DNA of 64,000 nt from Fodinibius sp051746985 (GTDB taxonomy: Bacteria; Bacteroidota; Rhodothermia; Balneolales; Balneolaceae), in contig JBNJFP010000005.1 in the NCBI GenBank assembly GCA_051746985.1, positions 1-64,000 on the forward strand. Reading direction: 5' to 3'. A model generated the notes under the pieces. That model did no database searches. It was not told the origin of the DNA and saw only the letters and a list, made by a program, of their open reading frames with translations. Every line of letters starts with the position of its first letter. Position 1 is the stretch's first letter. Both the position numbers and the translations under genes were made by a program. Shown here in pieces: positions 8,284 through 18,299 of this stretch.

Positions 8284-9720
8284 CTATTGCGTCTCAACTG
8301 TTTTACCCAACTCCGAAATCACCTCCACAAGCAAGTCAATATCATTTTTTCGGGTGCGATGATTAATAAAGCAAACTCGTAACGCGGTATTGTTATTAAT
8401 TTTTGTGCCCGTTAAAAATACCCGTCCGTCAGATTCAATCTTATTAATAAGTCGATCATTTAATTCATTGATATCATACTTCTTTTTCATTTGGGGATGA
8501 TATCGGAAGCAAACAATGGAGAGTGGGGCCGGGGCCATAAGTTCTAAGTTTTTATCTGCCCTGATCAGTTTAACCAAGTATTGGGCTTTTTTGATATCGG
8601 ATGCAATTTCATCGCGCAACTGGTTAGCCCCATATGCCTTCAGCGTCATCCAGACTTTTAGAGCCTTAAACTCTTTCGTTAGCGGTAGGTTGTATTCCAT
8701 TAGGTCAGTCCTGTCGCCATTTTGTTCATCCGATTTCAAATAATCAGGGATGGTGCTGAAGGTTCGCCGAAGGTGTTCGGGGTTTTTAACGAGTGCTCCG
8801 CCCGCTTCGAAAGGCACATACATCCATTTATGGGGATTTACGACGACCGAATCGGCTCTATCGATCCCAGTAAAAAGGTGAGCTGCTGCTCCAACTTTCG
8901 CTGCTGGCCCACCGTAAGCCGCATCCACATGAAACCACAGTTCGTGCTTTTCACAAATATCTGCTACGGCATGCAGATCATCCACAGCGCCCGTGTTCGT
9001 TGTACCTGCCACCGCAATAGCACAGATGGGATGAAGTCCCGCGTTTTTATCGGCGTGAATCTGTTTTTCCAACTGTTCCACATCGATGCGAAAGTCGTTA
9101 TCCACCGGAATTTTACGCAGGTATTTTTTGCCAAGTCCCAGCATATCCATGGCTTTATCAAAGCTGGAGTGCCCTTCCTCCGAAACATATACCGTCATTG
9201 GTTTACAGCCATAGATACCCTCATCAGAAATATTAGTAGGCGCCTTTATTTTTCGTGCTACCGCCATGCAATTGAAGTTGGCTACCGATCCGCCGCTAAG
9301 TAATACTCCGGCACTACTCTTGGGGTAACCAATAAAGTCGGCGACCCAACGCATCACTAGTCGTTCCAGTTCGGTACTTACCGGTGAAGAGTGCCACTTC
9401 AGATTGTTCTGATTTAGCGAGGCCTTGATCATCTCGGCCAGTACAGCTACTTGGTTACCGCCCCCGGTAATGTAACCGAAATAGCGGGAGCCAACGCTAT
9501 TGGTGATTGAGGAGAGCACTTTTTGGCTTACCTCATCGAGCAGCGATTCCATGTGTTGAGGTTTTTGTGGCAGCGATTCTTCCAACAGCTTTTGGACTTC
9601 CTGTGGCCCTTTACCCTTAAATACCGGCGATGTTAAATCATCCGCATAAAATCTTTTGATTAAATGACCTGCTTGCTCAATCCATTGTTCAAATTGTTGG
9701 GGAGAAACATCTAAGCTCAT
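8284..9720 (-). CDS. Group II PLP-dependent amino acid decarboxylase
   Basis: 478 residues of the aromatic-L-amino-acid/glutamate decarboxylase family. Visible are His184 in EEGHSSFDKA, the cofactor aspartate in WFHVDAAYGG (Asp266) and the PLP lysine in VVNPHKWM (Lys298). The N-terminal part (FGYITGGGNQ, WHSSPVSTELERLV) matches bacterial aspartate, tyrosine or tryptophan decarboxylase-like proteins. The substrate cannot be fixed from these motifs. Upstream lies a 201-bp gap shared with divergent uvrA; downstream is a 219-bp gap in which I see no gene. Confidence 0.88.
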   Translation of the reverse strand: MSLDVSPQQFEQWIEQAGHLIKRFYADDLTSPVFKGKGPQEVQKLLEESLPQKPQHMESLLDEVSQKVLSSITNSVGSRYFGYITGGGNQVAVLAEMIKASLNQNNLKWHSSPVSTELERLVMRWVADFIGYPKSSAGVLLSGGSVANFNCMAVARKIKAPTNISDEGIYGCKPMTVYVSEEGHSSFDKAMDMLGLGKKYLRKIPVDNDFRIDVEQLEKQIHADKNAGLHPICAIAVAGTTNTGAVDDLHAVADICEKHELWFHVDAAYGGPAAKVGAAAHLFTGIDRADSVVVNPHKWMYVPFEAGGALVKNPEHLRRTFSTIPDYLKSDEQNGDRTDLMEYNLPLTKEFKALKVWMTLKAYGANQLRDEIASDIKKAQYLVKLIRADKNLELMAPAPLSIVCFRYHPQMKKKYDINELNDRLINKIESDGRVFLTGTKINNNTALRVCFINHRTRKNDIDLLVEVISELGKTVETQ

Positions 9721-9884
9721 TATGGGGTTTTCTTATCAATTAAAGGCTAACTGAAACAAAACCGAATATAGTTGTCTCTTCAGGAACTCCCAATGATATT
9801 TTAAGCTGAACGGGTTTATTTCAATACGTGTTTTTAATGATTGATTTAGGGGGATTTGGACCTCACTTTCTTCCAGAAAATTTG

Positions 9885-9892
9885 TACCTTTA
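9885..9892 (+). promoter_or_regulatory. Candidate -7 promoter box for uvrA
   Basis: TACCTTTA sits 29 nt ahead of the uvrA ATG and resembles the Bacteroidota -7 element TAnnTTTG. The matching upstream box is not convincingly spaced, so this is tentative. Confidence 0.35.
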
Positions 9893-9921
9893 CCCGTTTA
9901 TAAGAACGCAAAAATAACTGA

Positions 9922-12738
9922 ATGTCACAGACCGAAACGATCTCCGATAAGCAGCAATCGCAAACCGACGAAGATCGCCCTATCATTGTCAAAGGTGCTC
10001 GCGTTCACAACCTGAAAGAGGTTGATGTTGAAATTCCTCGCAACAAGATGACGGTGGTAACCGGCGTCAGTGGTTCGGGGAAATCAAGCCTGGCCTTTGA
10101 TACCATTTACGCTGAAGGGCAGCGCCGTTATGTGGAGAGCCTGTCGAGTTATGCGCGGCAGTTTTTGGAACGCATGGATAAACCGGATGTAGATTTTATG
10201 CATGGCATTTCGCCGGCAATGGCGATTCAGCAGAAGACAACCTCTTCGAATCCGCGTTCCACGGTAGGTACTACGACCGAAATTTACGACTACATGCGCC
10301 TGCTGTATGCTCGTATTGGCCATACTATTTCTCCAAATTCGGGCAAGAAGGTAAAAAAAGACAGTACGAAAACGGTTATTGAAGAGCTACACAAGCAATA
10401 TGAGGAGGGTACCAAGTTTTATGTGCTTTTTTCTATCCCCGAGCATGAGAAAAAGGGACTGGAAGATGAGTTGCGTGTTTTAAAAGAAAAAGGGTATCCG
10501 CGCCTGCTACATATCGATGAGGAGTCTATTTTAGATTTAACGGCAGAGGAAGTGAATCCTGACGATATTAATGCCGATGAGTATCGTGTGTTGGTGGATC
10601 GTCTTATTTTAAAGGATGATGAAGATACCCGTACTCGTATTGCCGGATCGCTGGAAACCGCTTTTCATGAGGGACGTGGTCGTTGCTCGGTAAAAATACG
10701 CGATGATGAAGAACATAAATTCAGCGAGCGGTTTGAGATGGATGGCATGGAGTTTACCGAGCCCAAACCCCAGATGTTTTCGTTTAACAATCCTTTTGGG
10801 GCTTGCGATACCTGCGAGGGTTTTGGAAAAGTGTCGGGCATCGATGAGAATTTGGTCATTCCCGATCCCGAGCAGACGATTCGCAACGGAGCCATTGCCC
10901 CCTACAGCGGGGAAAAATTTAGCCGACACTTGCGTGATCTAGTAAAAGTTTCGGCGCGGTACAGCCTGCCGATAGATACGCCTTACCAAGAGCTCGATGA
11001 TGAGGTCAAGGAAATTATCTGGGAGGGAAAGGATGAATATATTGGCATCCGTCCATTTTTTGAGGAGGTAAAAAGTCAGTCGTACAAGGTACACATGCGC
11101 GTGTTTTATTCGCGTTACCGCGGTTATAGCCGCTGTCCGGATTGTAAGGGTTACCGTGTGCGTAAGGATGCGCTCTATGTGAAAGTCAACGACAAGCATA
11201 TTGGCGAAGTGGCTGAGATGACGATCGGCCATGCCCGGGAGTTTTTTGAAAACCTGAAGCTTACGGAATTTGAAAAAGAAGTGGCCGAGCAGGTGCTCTA
11301 TGAAATACGAAAACGTTTAAAATATCTCGATGAGGTTGGGCTTAGCTATCTAACGTTAAACCGTTTGGCTAAAACATTGAGCGGGGGGGAGTCGCAGCGC
11401 ATCAGCTTGGCAAATTCTTTGGGAAGCTCGCTTATTGGCAGTTTGTATGTGTTAGATGAGCCGACAATTGGGCTGCATCCCCGCGACAACGATCGGCTCA
11501 TTAATATACTTAAGTCGCTGCGCGATATTGGAAATACAGTGCTGGTTGTGGAACATGACCCCGAAATGATTAAAGCGGCTGATAACATTATTGATATTGG
11601 TCCTTTTGCGGGCATCCACGGTGGGGAGGTGGTGTACAGTGGCTCATATGATAATTTATTGGAAGCCAACACGCTAACCGGCAAATACATCAGCGAGCGT
11701 AAGAAAATTCCCGTACCCGGAAAGCGTCGTAAAGGTTCGGGCAAATCCATCAAGCTTGAGGGGGCGATGGAGCACAATCTGAAAAGCCTCGATGTTGAAT
11801 TTCCGCTCGAAAAGTTAATTTGCGTAACAGGCGTCAGCGGGTCGGGCAAATCTACGCTGGTTCATGACACGCTGTATGCAGCTATCCAAAACCAGATGGG
11901 AACCTATAATGATAAAATAGGGCATCACAGAAAAATTACAGGTACCAATTATATTGATTCGGTTGAGATGGTGGACCAGTCGCCCATCGGTCGGTCTTCG
12001 CGATCAAATCCTGCGACATATACCAAGGCTTTTGACGGTATTCGTGACCTGTTTGCAGGTACGCGGCAGTCTAAAATTATGGGCTACGAGCCTGGTCACT
12101 TTTCGTTTAACGTTCCCGGGGGACGTTGTGAAGCCTGTCAGGGCGAAGGGATCCAGAAAATTGAAATGCAGTTTATGGCTGATATCGAACTCACATGCGA
12201 GGAATGCGGCGGCAAGCGCTATCGTAAAGATGTACTTCAGGTTAAATACCGAGGTAAGAATATCCACGATGTGTTGGAGATGTCGGTTTCCGAGGCTATC
12301 GAATTTTTTGTGGATGAGGAACGCATCACCAATAAATTACAGACGCTTGAAGATGTGGGGCTTGGGTACCTTAAGCTTGGGCAGAGCGCGCCCACCCTTT
12401 CGGGTGGTGAAGCGCAGCGCGTGAAGCTGGCGAAATTCCTGAGTAAATCAGCCGGTGACAGCACGCTTTATTTCTTTGATGAGCCCACAACGGGACTCCA
12501 TTTCGAAGATATTGCCAAACTGCTCGACTCTTTTAATGAGCTCGTCAACAATGGTCATACGGTCATCATCATTGAGCACAATTTAGACGTTATTAAATGC
12601 GCCGATCATATCATTGATATTGGTCCGGAGGGTGGTTTTGCCGGTGGACAAGTGGTAGCAACCGGAACGCCTGAAGAAATTGCCGAAGTAGAAGAAAGCT
12701 ACACCGGGCAGTATCTGAAAGAGGTGTTGGAAGGATAG
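9922..12738 (+). CDS. uvrA: Excinuclease ABC subunit UvrA
   Basis: 938 residues, normal for UvrA. It has two ABC ATPase modules with Walker A GVSGSGKSSLAF near residue 47 and GVSGSGKSTLVH near 637, signatures LSGGESQRISLA and LSGGEAQRVKLA, and Walker B LDEPTIGLH and FDEPTTGLH. The C-terminal zinc module is complete (CEACQGEG and CEECGGKRY). The first cysteine pair of the N-terminal zinc module is missing: FSERFEMDGMEF stands where CxxC is usual, while CDTC remains. I recall this as usual for Bacteroidota UvrA. It scans DNA for bulky lesions with UvrB, whose gene is at 56198. Confidence 0.98.
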   Translation: MSQTETISDKQQSQTDEDRPIIVKGARVHNLKEVDVEIPRNKMTVVTGVSGSGKSSLAFDTIYAEGQRRYVESLSSYARQFLERMDKPDVDFMHGISPAMAIQQKTTSSNPRSTVGTTTEIYDYMRLLYARIGHTISPNSGKKVKKDSTKTVIEELHKQYEEGTKFYVLFSIPEHEKKGLEDELRVLKEKGYPRLLHIDEESILDLTAEEVNPDDINADEYRVLVDRLILKDDEDTRTRIAGSLETAFHEGRGRCSVKIRDDEEHKFSERFEMDGMEFTEPKPQMFSFNNPFGACDTCEGFGKVSGIDENLVIPDPEQTIRNGAIAPYSGEKFSRHLRDLVKVSARYSLPIDTPYQELDDEVKEIIWEGKDEYIGIRPFFEEVKSQSYKVHMRVFYSRYRGYSRCPDCKGYRVRKDALYVKVNDKHIGEVAEMTIGHAREFFENLKLTEFEKEVAEQVLYEIRKRLKYLDEVGLSYLTLNRLAKTLSGGESQRISLANSLGSSLIGSLYVLDEPTIGLHPRDNDRLINILKSLRDIGNTVLVVEHDPEMIKAADNIIDIGPFAGIHGGEVVYSGSYDNLLEANTLTGKYISERKKIPVPGKRRKGSGKSIKLEGAMEHNLKSLDVEFPLEKLICVTGVSGSGKSTLVHDTLYAAIQNQMGTYNDKIGHHRKITGTNYIDSVEMVDQSPIGRSSRSNPATYTKAFDGIRDLFAGTRQSKIMGYEPGHFSFNVPGGRCEACQGEGIQKIEMQFMADIELTCEECGGKRYRKDVLQVKYRGKNIHDVLEMSVSEAIEFFVDEERITNKLQTLEDVGLGYLKLGQSAPTLSGGEAQRVKLAKFLSKSAGDSTLYFFDEPTTGLHFEDIAKLLDSFNELVNNGHTVIIIEHNLDVIKCADHIIDIGPEGGFAGGQVVATGTPEEIAEVEESYTGQYLKEVLEG

Positions 12739-12768
12739 TATCCTACTTTATCATAAAGAATAAATAAT

Positions 12769-13497
12769 ATGAGATGGAAAGCGTTTATCGGGTTGTTTGT
12801 GATAACTATTGTAATGAGTGGTTTTACAAGTTTGCCCCAGAAATCTGACGCAATCCTCATATTTACCAAAACCGAAGGATATCGTCACGAGTCGATACCC
12901 ACTGGAGTAGAAGCACTGCAGCAGCTTGCTGATGAGCATAACGTGGCCACTTTGCACACCGAGGATGCCAGCTATTTTCAGACAGACAGTCTTTCTCGTT
13001 TTGACGCCGTTGTATTTCTCAGTACGACCGGTGATATCCTGAATGATGAGCAACAATCAGCCTTTGAAAAGTTTATAGAAAATGGCGGAGGATTTGCAGG
13101 TATCCATGCCGCTGCCGACACCGAGTACGATTGGCCGTGGTATGGAGAGATGGTGGGCGCCTATTTTGACAGCCATCCCGAAATCCAGGAGGCGACTGTT
13201 AGAGTCACTGATGGTACCCACGCCTCTACTACTATGCTGCCCAAGGAGTGGATACGCACCGACGAATGGTATAATTATCGAGATATTAATCCCGACATTA
13301 ATGTATTACTAAAGTTGGATGAATCGACCTATGAGGGAGGCGAACACGGAGAGGATCACCCCATTGCGTGGTATAACACAGTGGGAGAGGCCCGTATCTT
13401 TTATACCGGCGGTGGACATACGGATGAGAGTTTTAGTGATGATCTGTTCCGGGATCATCTGTGGGGCGGTGTGCAATATGTGCTGAAAAAGGAATAA
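12769..13497 (+). CDS. ThuA-like domain protein, secreted
   Basis: 242 residues with an N-terminal hydrophobic signal (residues 4-20) and a ThuA/glutamine-amidotransferase-like fold. Recognisable segments are ILIFTKTEGYRHESIP, VVFLSTTGDILNDEQQ, ENGGGFAGIHAAADTEYDW and ARIFYTGGGHTDESF. ThuA-like proteins are linked to sugar (trehalose or polyol) metabolism and are common in Bacteroidota-type glycan loci, but no sugar genes are adjacent. It lies 30 bp after uvrA and may be read through from it. The exact reaction is unknown. Confidence 0.88.
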   Translation: MRWKAFIGLFVITIVMSGFTSLPQKSDAILIFTKTEGYRHESIPTGVEALQQLADEHNVATLHTEDASYFQTDSLSRFDAVVFLSTTGDILNDEQQSAFEKFIENGGGFAGIHAAADTEYDWPWYGEMVGAYFDSHPEIQEATVRVTDGTHASTTMLPKEWIRTDEWYNYRDINPDINVLLKLDESTYEGGEHGEDHPIAWYNTVGEARIFYTGGGHTDESFSDDLFRDHLWGGVQYVLKKE

Positions 13498-13510
13498 CTG
13501 TCAGCCTGAT

Positions 13511-13759
13511 TCACTGTTCTATTGGCACCACTTGTCCGGTTGGAGTAATTCGCTCATTTGGACCCGGCTCCTCTTGCGGAAACTTATCAATCGAGACATC
13601 CGGGTCGCGATCATCAGGAACGTAATGCACGTGCGAGCCGTGCGATACCGCCGAGTATGGATTCGGATTAAAATATCCCAGCGCATCGGCCAGCGCAAGA
13701 CTTGCCAACACAATCACGATGGCAATAAAAATATATTTGAGCGTATTTTTTGAAGACAT
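13511..13759 (-). CDS. Small single-pass membrane protein, unknown
   Basis: 82 residues. A hydrophobic segment at 8-26 (YIFIAIVIVLASLALADAL) is followed by a polar tail with GSHVHYVPDDRDPD, then Pro/Glu-rich sequence. The tail would face the periplasm if the first helix is an uncleaved anchor. I do not recognise a family. The call rests on the membrane-helix-plus-tail layout and its placement just after the convergent ThuA-like gene; no catalytic pattern is visible. Confidence 0.6.
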   Translation of the reverse strand: MSSKNTLKYIFIAIVIVLASLALADALGYFNPNPYSAVSHGSHVHYVPDDRDPDVSIDKFPQEEPGPNERITPTGQVVPIEQ

Positions 13760-13868
13760 AGCATTACCTCTTGCAGAGTTCTAAACAACATCATAAAGAT
13801 AATATTGTCAGCTTGATTCCCGAAATAGTATTTTCAACATTACAGCATTTGTAAAAAATTTTTAGTTC

Positions 13869-15425
13869 ATGTTTCGTAAACTGATATATCTCAACTGGTC
13901 GGCTTTTCTGAACCGGCTTAGTAAATTCCAGACTTTTCTGGTTATCGGATATATCATTTTTCTGCTGTTGTTGTTTTCAAACTTGTTGGGGACGGCGCTG
14001 GTCATTGTGTTGTTTGATCATAGCCCTATTGTTAGCGAGCAACTCCCTTGGATGACGTCGGGGATCCATCAGCTAATTACCCTTATTTTCGCCAACGTGC
14101 TGTGGATTCTCCATTTCTCATTTACCAGCACGCGTCTGCTTAATATGGAGATGAATCGTAAGCTACTGGCTTTCGGTTATCCCGTTAAGAAGTTGAGCTG
14201 GTATCTCAATGTGATGGGCTTTTTTCACCCACTAAACGTTATCTACAACTTCACCTGGCTGGTTTTTTTGCTGATGCAGATCAGAAACCCGATGTACATT
14301 CCGGTAGTAATTGCGGTAGTGCTGCTTAACTATGCGATTATTTTTTCGATCAAACACCGGTTTCTAAAAATCGTCGAAAAGCGATTTAAAATTATTGTTT
14401 TCAGTGCGTTGTTTTTGATTTTCGGAACCTTCCAGGCGGTTGTCATTATCTCTCGGGAATTCAAGTTGATCATCACCGAGTATGTGCCCAGTATCGAAGT
14501 CATCAACAGCTACCTGTTTTATACGCCCGGTGGGCTGATGCAGTATTCGGCAACGGGGTTTTATAATCTTCCCACAGCATCGGCCATTTATGGATTTAGC
14601 GCACTGCTGATATTTCTAATATTTCGGGATCACTTTTTTAAAACGCGCGAAGGATTGCAGCAGCCCGTGAAAGAGCGCAAAGAGTATCAACAAAATTCAA
14701 CCTGGTACTATCTGAAAAAAAGTCTGGGCCTTAATGCCGGCAAGTTTTATTACTACGTGTTTTCCCATTCCTATAACAAGCTGCAGCTGCTAACCATCGC
14801 ACTTATTCCTGCCGTCTATATTCCGCTTTTACTGCATCTCGGTAACAACTATTACAGCGCGCTGCTTATTCCCATCATGTTTGCAGCCATACCGGTAGCA
14901 CTTCTGGCTATGGGCTTGGCGAATATGTTCGGCTATGAGAACAAAGAGTTCCTGCTCCATAAACAGTTTCCTGTTTCTTTCGAGAAGCAGCTCAAAGAGC
15001 GTTTTCTGGGGATTATTTTGGTGCCCCTGTTAATTTTTTACCTGATTACTACAGCCGAAATCATCTATTTACCGCAACTGGGTTCGGTAATAGAAATCTA
15101 TATCTCCAATACTTTTTTCTTTGTGTGCTTTATGCTTGCCTTTCTGTGGACCTCATTTTTTTACTACAAAAAGGCAGACTTCTCTTCCTTTAATTTCAAG
15201 CATCCCATTATTTCCCAGAAGGTTAGTTTTATGATGATGTTTATGATTTTCGGTTTGGGTTATGCCGTTTTTGCACCGGTAGGTGAATACCTAATGTATC
15301 GGCTATGGATAATGGCAGGACTAATTGTAGCCATTGTCATTTACCTGTGGTGGAATATGGATATGTTGGTGCGTGCCTTCAAAAAACACGTGTTACATAA
15401 GGTTTGGGCTGATGCAGGACAGTAG
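13869..15425 (+). CDS. DUF5687 family ABC-type permease
   Basis: 518 residues, about a dozen hydrophobic segments and no soluble domain. It begins MFRKLIYLNWSAFLNRL, typical of DUF5687 membrane proteins from Bacteroidota. The next gene, 28 bp downstream, encodes its likely ATPase, so the pair should form an ABC exporter in the inner membrane. A long loop near residues 265-295 (KTREGLQQPVKERKEYQQ) is probably cytoplasmic. The cargo is unknown; the lack of a periplasmic binding protein points to export rather than import. Confidence 0.82.
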   Translation: MFRKLIYLNWSAFLNRLSKFQTFLVIGYIIFLLLLFSNLLGTALVIVLFDHSPIVSEQLPWMTSGIHQLITLIFANVLWILHFSFTSTRLLNMEMNRKLLAFGYPVKKLSWYLNVMGFFHPLNVIYNFTWLVFLLMQIRNPMYIPVVIAVVLLNYAIIFSIKHRFLKIVEKRFKIIVFSALFLIFGTFQAVVIISREFKLIITEYVPSIEVINSYLFYTPGGLMQYSATGFYNLPTASAIYGFSALLIFLIFRDHFFKTREGLQQPVKERKEYQQNSTWYYLKKSLGLNAGKFYYYVFSHSYNKLQLLTIALIPAVYIPLLLHLGNNYYSALLIPIMFAAIPVALLAMGLANMFGYENKEFLLHKQFPVSFEKQLKERFLGIILVPLLIFYLITTAEIIYLPQLGSVIEIYISNTFFFVCFMLAFLWTSFFYYKKADFSSFNFKHPIISQKVSFMMMFMIFGLGYAVFAPVGEYLMYRLWIMAGLIVAIVIYLWWNMDMLVRAFKKHVLHKVWADAGQ

Positions 15426-15453
15426 TAATATTATTTAGCTAAAGTATTTTATT

Positions 15454-16215
15454 ATGGATCAAGCAATACAAATAACGGGTCTTCAAAAATCATACGGTGA
15501 CACTCCCGTATTGCAGAATTTTGATCTGTCAGTACCGGCAGGTAATATTTTTGGACTCATCGGACCCAACGGTGCGGGAAAGAGTACGCTTATCGGTATA
15601 TTAACCGGGTTGTTGGATTATGATGAAGGAAGCATTGTTATAAATGGACGCGAGCTCAACGAATATAACGAGCTGATGATCAAGCGAGAGGTCGCTTCGG
15701 TGCTGCAACCGCCTTTGCTTTTTGAGCAGTTTACGAGCCACGATTTTCTGAACTATATCTGTGATATTTACGAAATTGACACTGAAAATCGTCAGCAAAA
15801 AATGTCGTCGCTTTTGGAATATTTGGGGTTATCGGAATTCGAACATGCAAAAATCAATAAACTCTCTGCAGGCAGTCGTAAAAAACTTTCCTTTTGTGCC
15901 GCGATTCTTAGCGAGCCGAAAATACTGTTTTTGGATGAACCCTTCGAAAGCATCGATGTAATTTCTATCGGGCGGATGAAAACCATTCTCAACCGGCTGC
16001 AACAAAACGGCGTTACTATTGTCATCACCAGTCATATTTTGGAGATCGTAGAAAATCTGTGTGACGATATTGCAATCCTGCACAATCAAAAAGTTATTGC
16101 CTACCTGGATTCCAAAACACGCAAAGAGCTGCAAAAAGATGCCAGTCTGAGCGAAATATTTGAAAGTTATATCGAGGTTGAAAAGCCGAAAAACGATGTG
16201 TTGAATTGGCTGTAG
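15454..16215 (+). CDS. ABC transporter ATP-binding protein
   Basis: 253 residues, one nucleotide-binding domain. Walker A is GPNGAGKST (37-45), the signature is LSAGSRKKLSF (a variant of LSGGQ) and Walker B is ILFLDEPFESID, followed by ITSHILEIVENL with the switch histidine. It pairs with the DUF5687 permease immediately upstream. The sequence is closest in style to the export-type (CcmA/NatA-like) ATPases. The end of the gene is followed by an 8-bp stem hairpin. Confidence 0.93.
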   Translation: MDQAIQITGLQKSYGDTPVLQNFDLSVPAGNIFGLIGPNGAGKSTLIGILTGLLDYDEGSIVINGRELNEYNELMIKREVASVLQPPLLFEQFTSHDFLNYICDIYEIDTENRQQKMSSLLEYLGLSEFEHAKINKLSAGSRKKLSFCAAILSEPKILFLDEPFESIDVISIGRMKTILNRLQQNGVTIVITSHILEIVENLCDDIAILHNQKVIAYLDSKTRKELQKDASLSEIFESYIEVEKPKNDVLNWL

Positions 16216-16234
16216 GTGGTTTTTGTCTATATCT

Positions 16235-16261
16235 ATCCGACCTCAAATTCAGCGGTCGGAT
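16235..16261. terminator. Hairpin between ABC ATPase and VOC genes
   Basis: ATCCGACC/GGTCGGAT perfect 8-bp stem with an 11-nt loop, placed between convergent genes. No strong T-tract follows on either side, so it may be a bidirectional but weak terminator. Confidence 0.5.
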
Positions 16262-16296
16262 GGGGGAGTAATCCCCAGCCAAATGAATTGATGTTT

Positions 16297-16686
16297 TTAC
16301 AAGATGCCAGCCTCATTAACCTCGATCCAATAGCCGTCGGGATCGGGAAAATAGACTTGTCGAACGCCGTCGGCGCGGGTGGTGATGCTTTCGGGTTTTC
16401 CTTTCGAGTTATGCGGGGTAACATCATGTGATTTTAGATGATCGATGAAGGCGTCAAAATCAGATAGTTTAAGTGCCATATGGACGCCGATATTGGTCCG
16501 TATTTCTTCGGTTGGTCCTTCTACCACATGCAATTCACCACCATTACCCAGCGAAAACCACTGGATATGAGGCTTTCGAGTACGGTTTTCAATTTCGCTG
16601 AGACCGAGCACTTTTTTATAAAAATATGTGCTCGCATTAAGGTCGGAAACTTTAATCGTATAATGGTCGAAAGATAAATCGGACAT
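16297..16686 (-). CDS. VOC (glyoxalase/bleomycin resistance-fold) protein
   Basis: 129 residues from the ATG at 16686, reading MSDLSFDHYTIKV. Longer starts up to 16794 add a leader unlike the family. The fold is one VOC domain of two beta-alpha-beta-beta-beta modules: FDHYTIKVSDL with a metal-type His, WFSLGNGGELHVVEG, VHMALKLSDFDAF, and the terminal YFPDPDGYWIEV with Glu, typical of metal-binding VOC enzymes. The reaction is unknown; members include dioxygenases, glyoxalase I and antibiotic-binding proteins. Confidence 0.85.
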   Translation of the reverse strand: MSDLSFDHYTIKVSDLNASTYFYKKVLGLSEIENRTRKPHIQWFSLGNGGELHVVEGPTEEIRTNIGVHMALKLSDFDAFIDHLKSHDVTPHNSKGKPESITTRADGVRQVYFPDPDGYWIEVNEAGIL

Positions 16687-16811
16687 ATTTAAGCTATTAA
16701 TGATTTTATTGTTCAGCGCAAAATAACAAAAGTCGACTATTTCAATGACATTGTAAAAGGAGCTGAAATTTTGTATTTCAAATACACTTCTCAATTTATA
16801 TTTAAAAGATT

Positions 16812-18248
16812 ATGGTTTTTCTTCGCAAGCAGTTAGTAATAGCAATTATACTCTTTGGGGGTTTGATCATGTTTGCCTGCACATCTTCAAACTCATCCCA
16901 AAGTATACAGGTACTGCAGGGAGCCACCCTCTTTGACGGAACCGGGGCCAAAGGCGTTGAAAACAGCATTGTTGTAGTAAAAGAGGGCAGTATTGAATGT
17001 GTGGGGTCGGAGAAGAAATGCAGCATTCCCTCCGGGGCAGAGGTTATAGATCTATCCGGCAAATATATAACACCCGGTTTGATCGATGCTCACGTACATT
17101 TCTTCCAGACAGGATTTTTTGACGGTCGTCCCGATGCACTGGATCTGCGCGATACATACCCCTTTTCTGAAGTGGCTGCCTACCAGAAACAGCATCCCCA
17201 GCGCTATTACGATTCTTATCTTTGCTCGGGTATTACGGGAGTTTATGATGTGGGTGGATTTTCGTGGTCGATAGATTTCGAAGAATCAGCTGAACAAAAT
17301 CCCGATGCACCGCACGTTGCCGCCGCCGGACCGCTGATAACACCCGCTTCAGGAGCGGCGTTCGACTTGCCTTCGGACCGGGCGCTGGTAACGCTGGATT
17401 CGGAAGAGACGGGAATTCAAACAGTGCAGTATCTGTCCGCTTTAGGAAGCACCGGAATTAAACTTTGGCAACTTAATGAGGAAGACGAAGCGTATATGCA
17501 GCGCGTGGAAGCGGTGGCACGGGAGGCAAGAGAGCAGGGGAATCAACTGATTGCCCATGCCACAACCTTATCACAGGCGAAAGCGGCTTTGCAAAACGGA
17601 ACGAAGCTGCTGGTTCACAGCGTCAGCGATCATGAGGTGGATGAGGAATTTCTGAAACTGGCTAAAGAGAATGATATGATTTACAATCCCACGCTGATCG
17701 TCAGTAGCGGCTATATGCAGGCGTATCGGGCGGCGGCCGGTATTGCGCCGTTTGAAATGGACAATCCAAATAGCTGCGTGGATTCCAAAACACTAGAGCG
17801 ATTGGAATCGGCTTCTCAGTTTCAGGATCACGAACGATTTACGGATTCGTTTGTAGAACAGCTTGAAGCATTTGACCCGCAGGAGGATCGTACAAGCGAA
17901 ACTGATATGAAGAATTTGATAAAAGTGCATGAGGCGGGAATTCCCGTTGCGGTTGGTACTGATGCCGGAAATCCTGGAACGCTGCACGGACCTTCAATTT
18001 ACGAGGAGATGGAAGCGATGCAGCGAGCAGGCATTGCAGCCGAAGACTTGATCGTGATGGCAACGCAAAACGGGGCAAAAGCAATGCGGCGCGATGATGA
18101 TTTTGGAACGCTGGAAGCGGGAAAATTTGCAAACCTGATCGTTTTAGAAGAAAACCCGGCCAAAGATATTGCCCACATGCGATCTATAACCCAGACGATG
18201 ATCAAAGGTAGGTTGATAAAGATCGATAATGCTTCTAAAGAAAATTAG
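16812..18248 (+). CDS. Amidohydrolase-family lipoprotein
   Basis: 478 residues. The N-terminal signal has a lipobox (IMFACTSS), so it is an exported lipoprotein. The metal-dependent hydrolase core shows DAHVHFF (HxH metal pair), LIAHATTLSQA, VHSVSDHEVD and VAVGTDAGNPG with the late aspartate, and closes with GTLEAGKFANLIVLEENP, the usual end of imidazolonase/prolidase-like amidohydrolases. It probably cleaves a cyclic amide or dipeptide outside the cytoplasm; the substrate is unknown. Its start lies 125 bp from the divergent VOC start. Confidence 0.9.
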   Translation: MVFLRKQLVIAIILFGGLIMFACTSSNSSQSIQVLQGATLFDGTGAKGVENSIVVVKEGSIECVGSEKKCSIPSGAEVIDLSGKYITPGLIDAHVHFFQTGFFDGRPDALDLRDTYPFSEVAAYQKQHPQRYYDSYLCSGITGVYDVGGFSWSIDFEESAEQNPDAPHVAAAGPLITPASGAAFDLPSDRALVTLDSEETGIQTVQYLSALGSTGIKLWQLNEEDEAYMQRVEAVAREAREQGNQLIAHATTLSQAKAALQNGTKLLVHSVSDHEVDEEFLKLAKENDMIYNPTLIVSSGYMQAYRAAAGIAPFEMDNPNSCVDSKTLERLESASQFQDHERFTDSFVEQLEAFDPQEDRTSETDMKNLIKVHEAGIPVAVGTDAGNPGTLHGPSIYEEMEAMQRAGIAAEDLIVMATQNGAKAMRRDDDFGTLEAGKFANLIVLEENPAKDIAHMRSITQTMIKGRLIKIDNASKEN

Positions 18249-18299
18249 AGAACCCAAAATAAGGTTTTCTGTGCTAATCTGTGGCTAATTCGTCACGAA

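Noticed and set aside
9922..12738. Missing UvrA zinc cysteines as a novel defect
   Set aside because: The loss of the first CxxC is, to my knowledge, typical of Bacteroidota UvrA, so it is noted but not treated as new.
16827..16843. 17-bp string AAGCAGTTAGTAATAGC repeated exactly at 56117-56133
   Set aside because: One copy is in coding sequence and the other in a leader; one exact 17-mer pair in 64 kb has a fair chance of being random.
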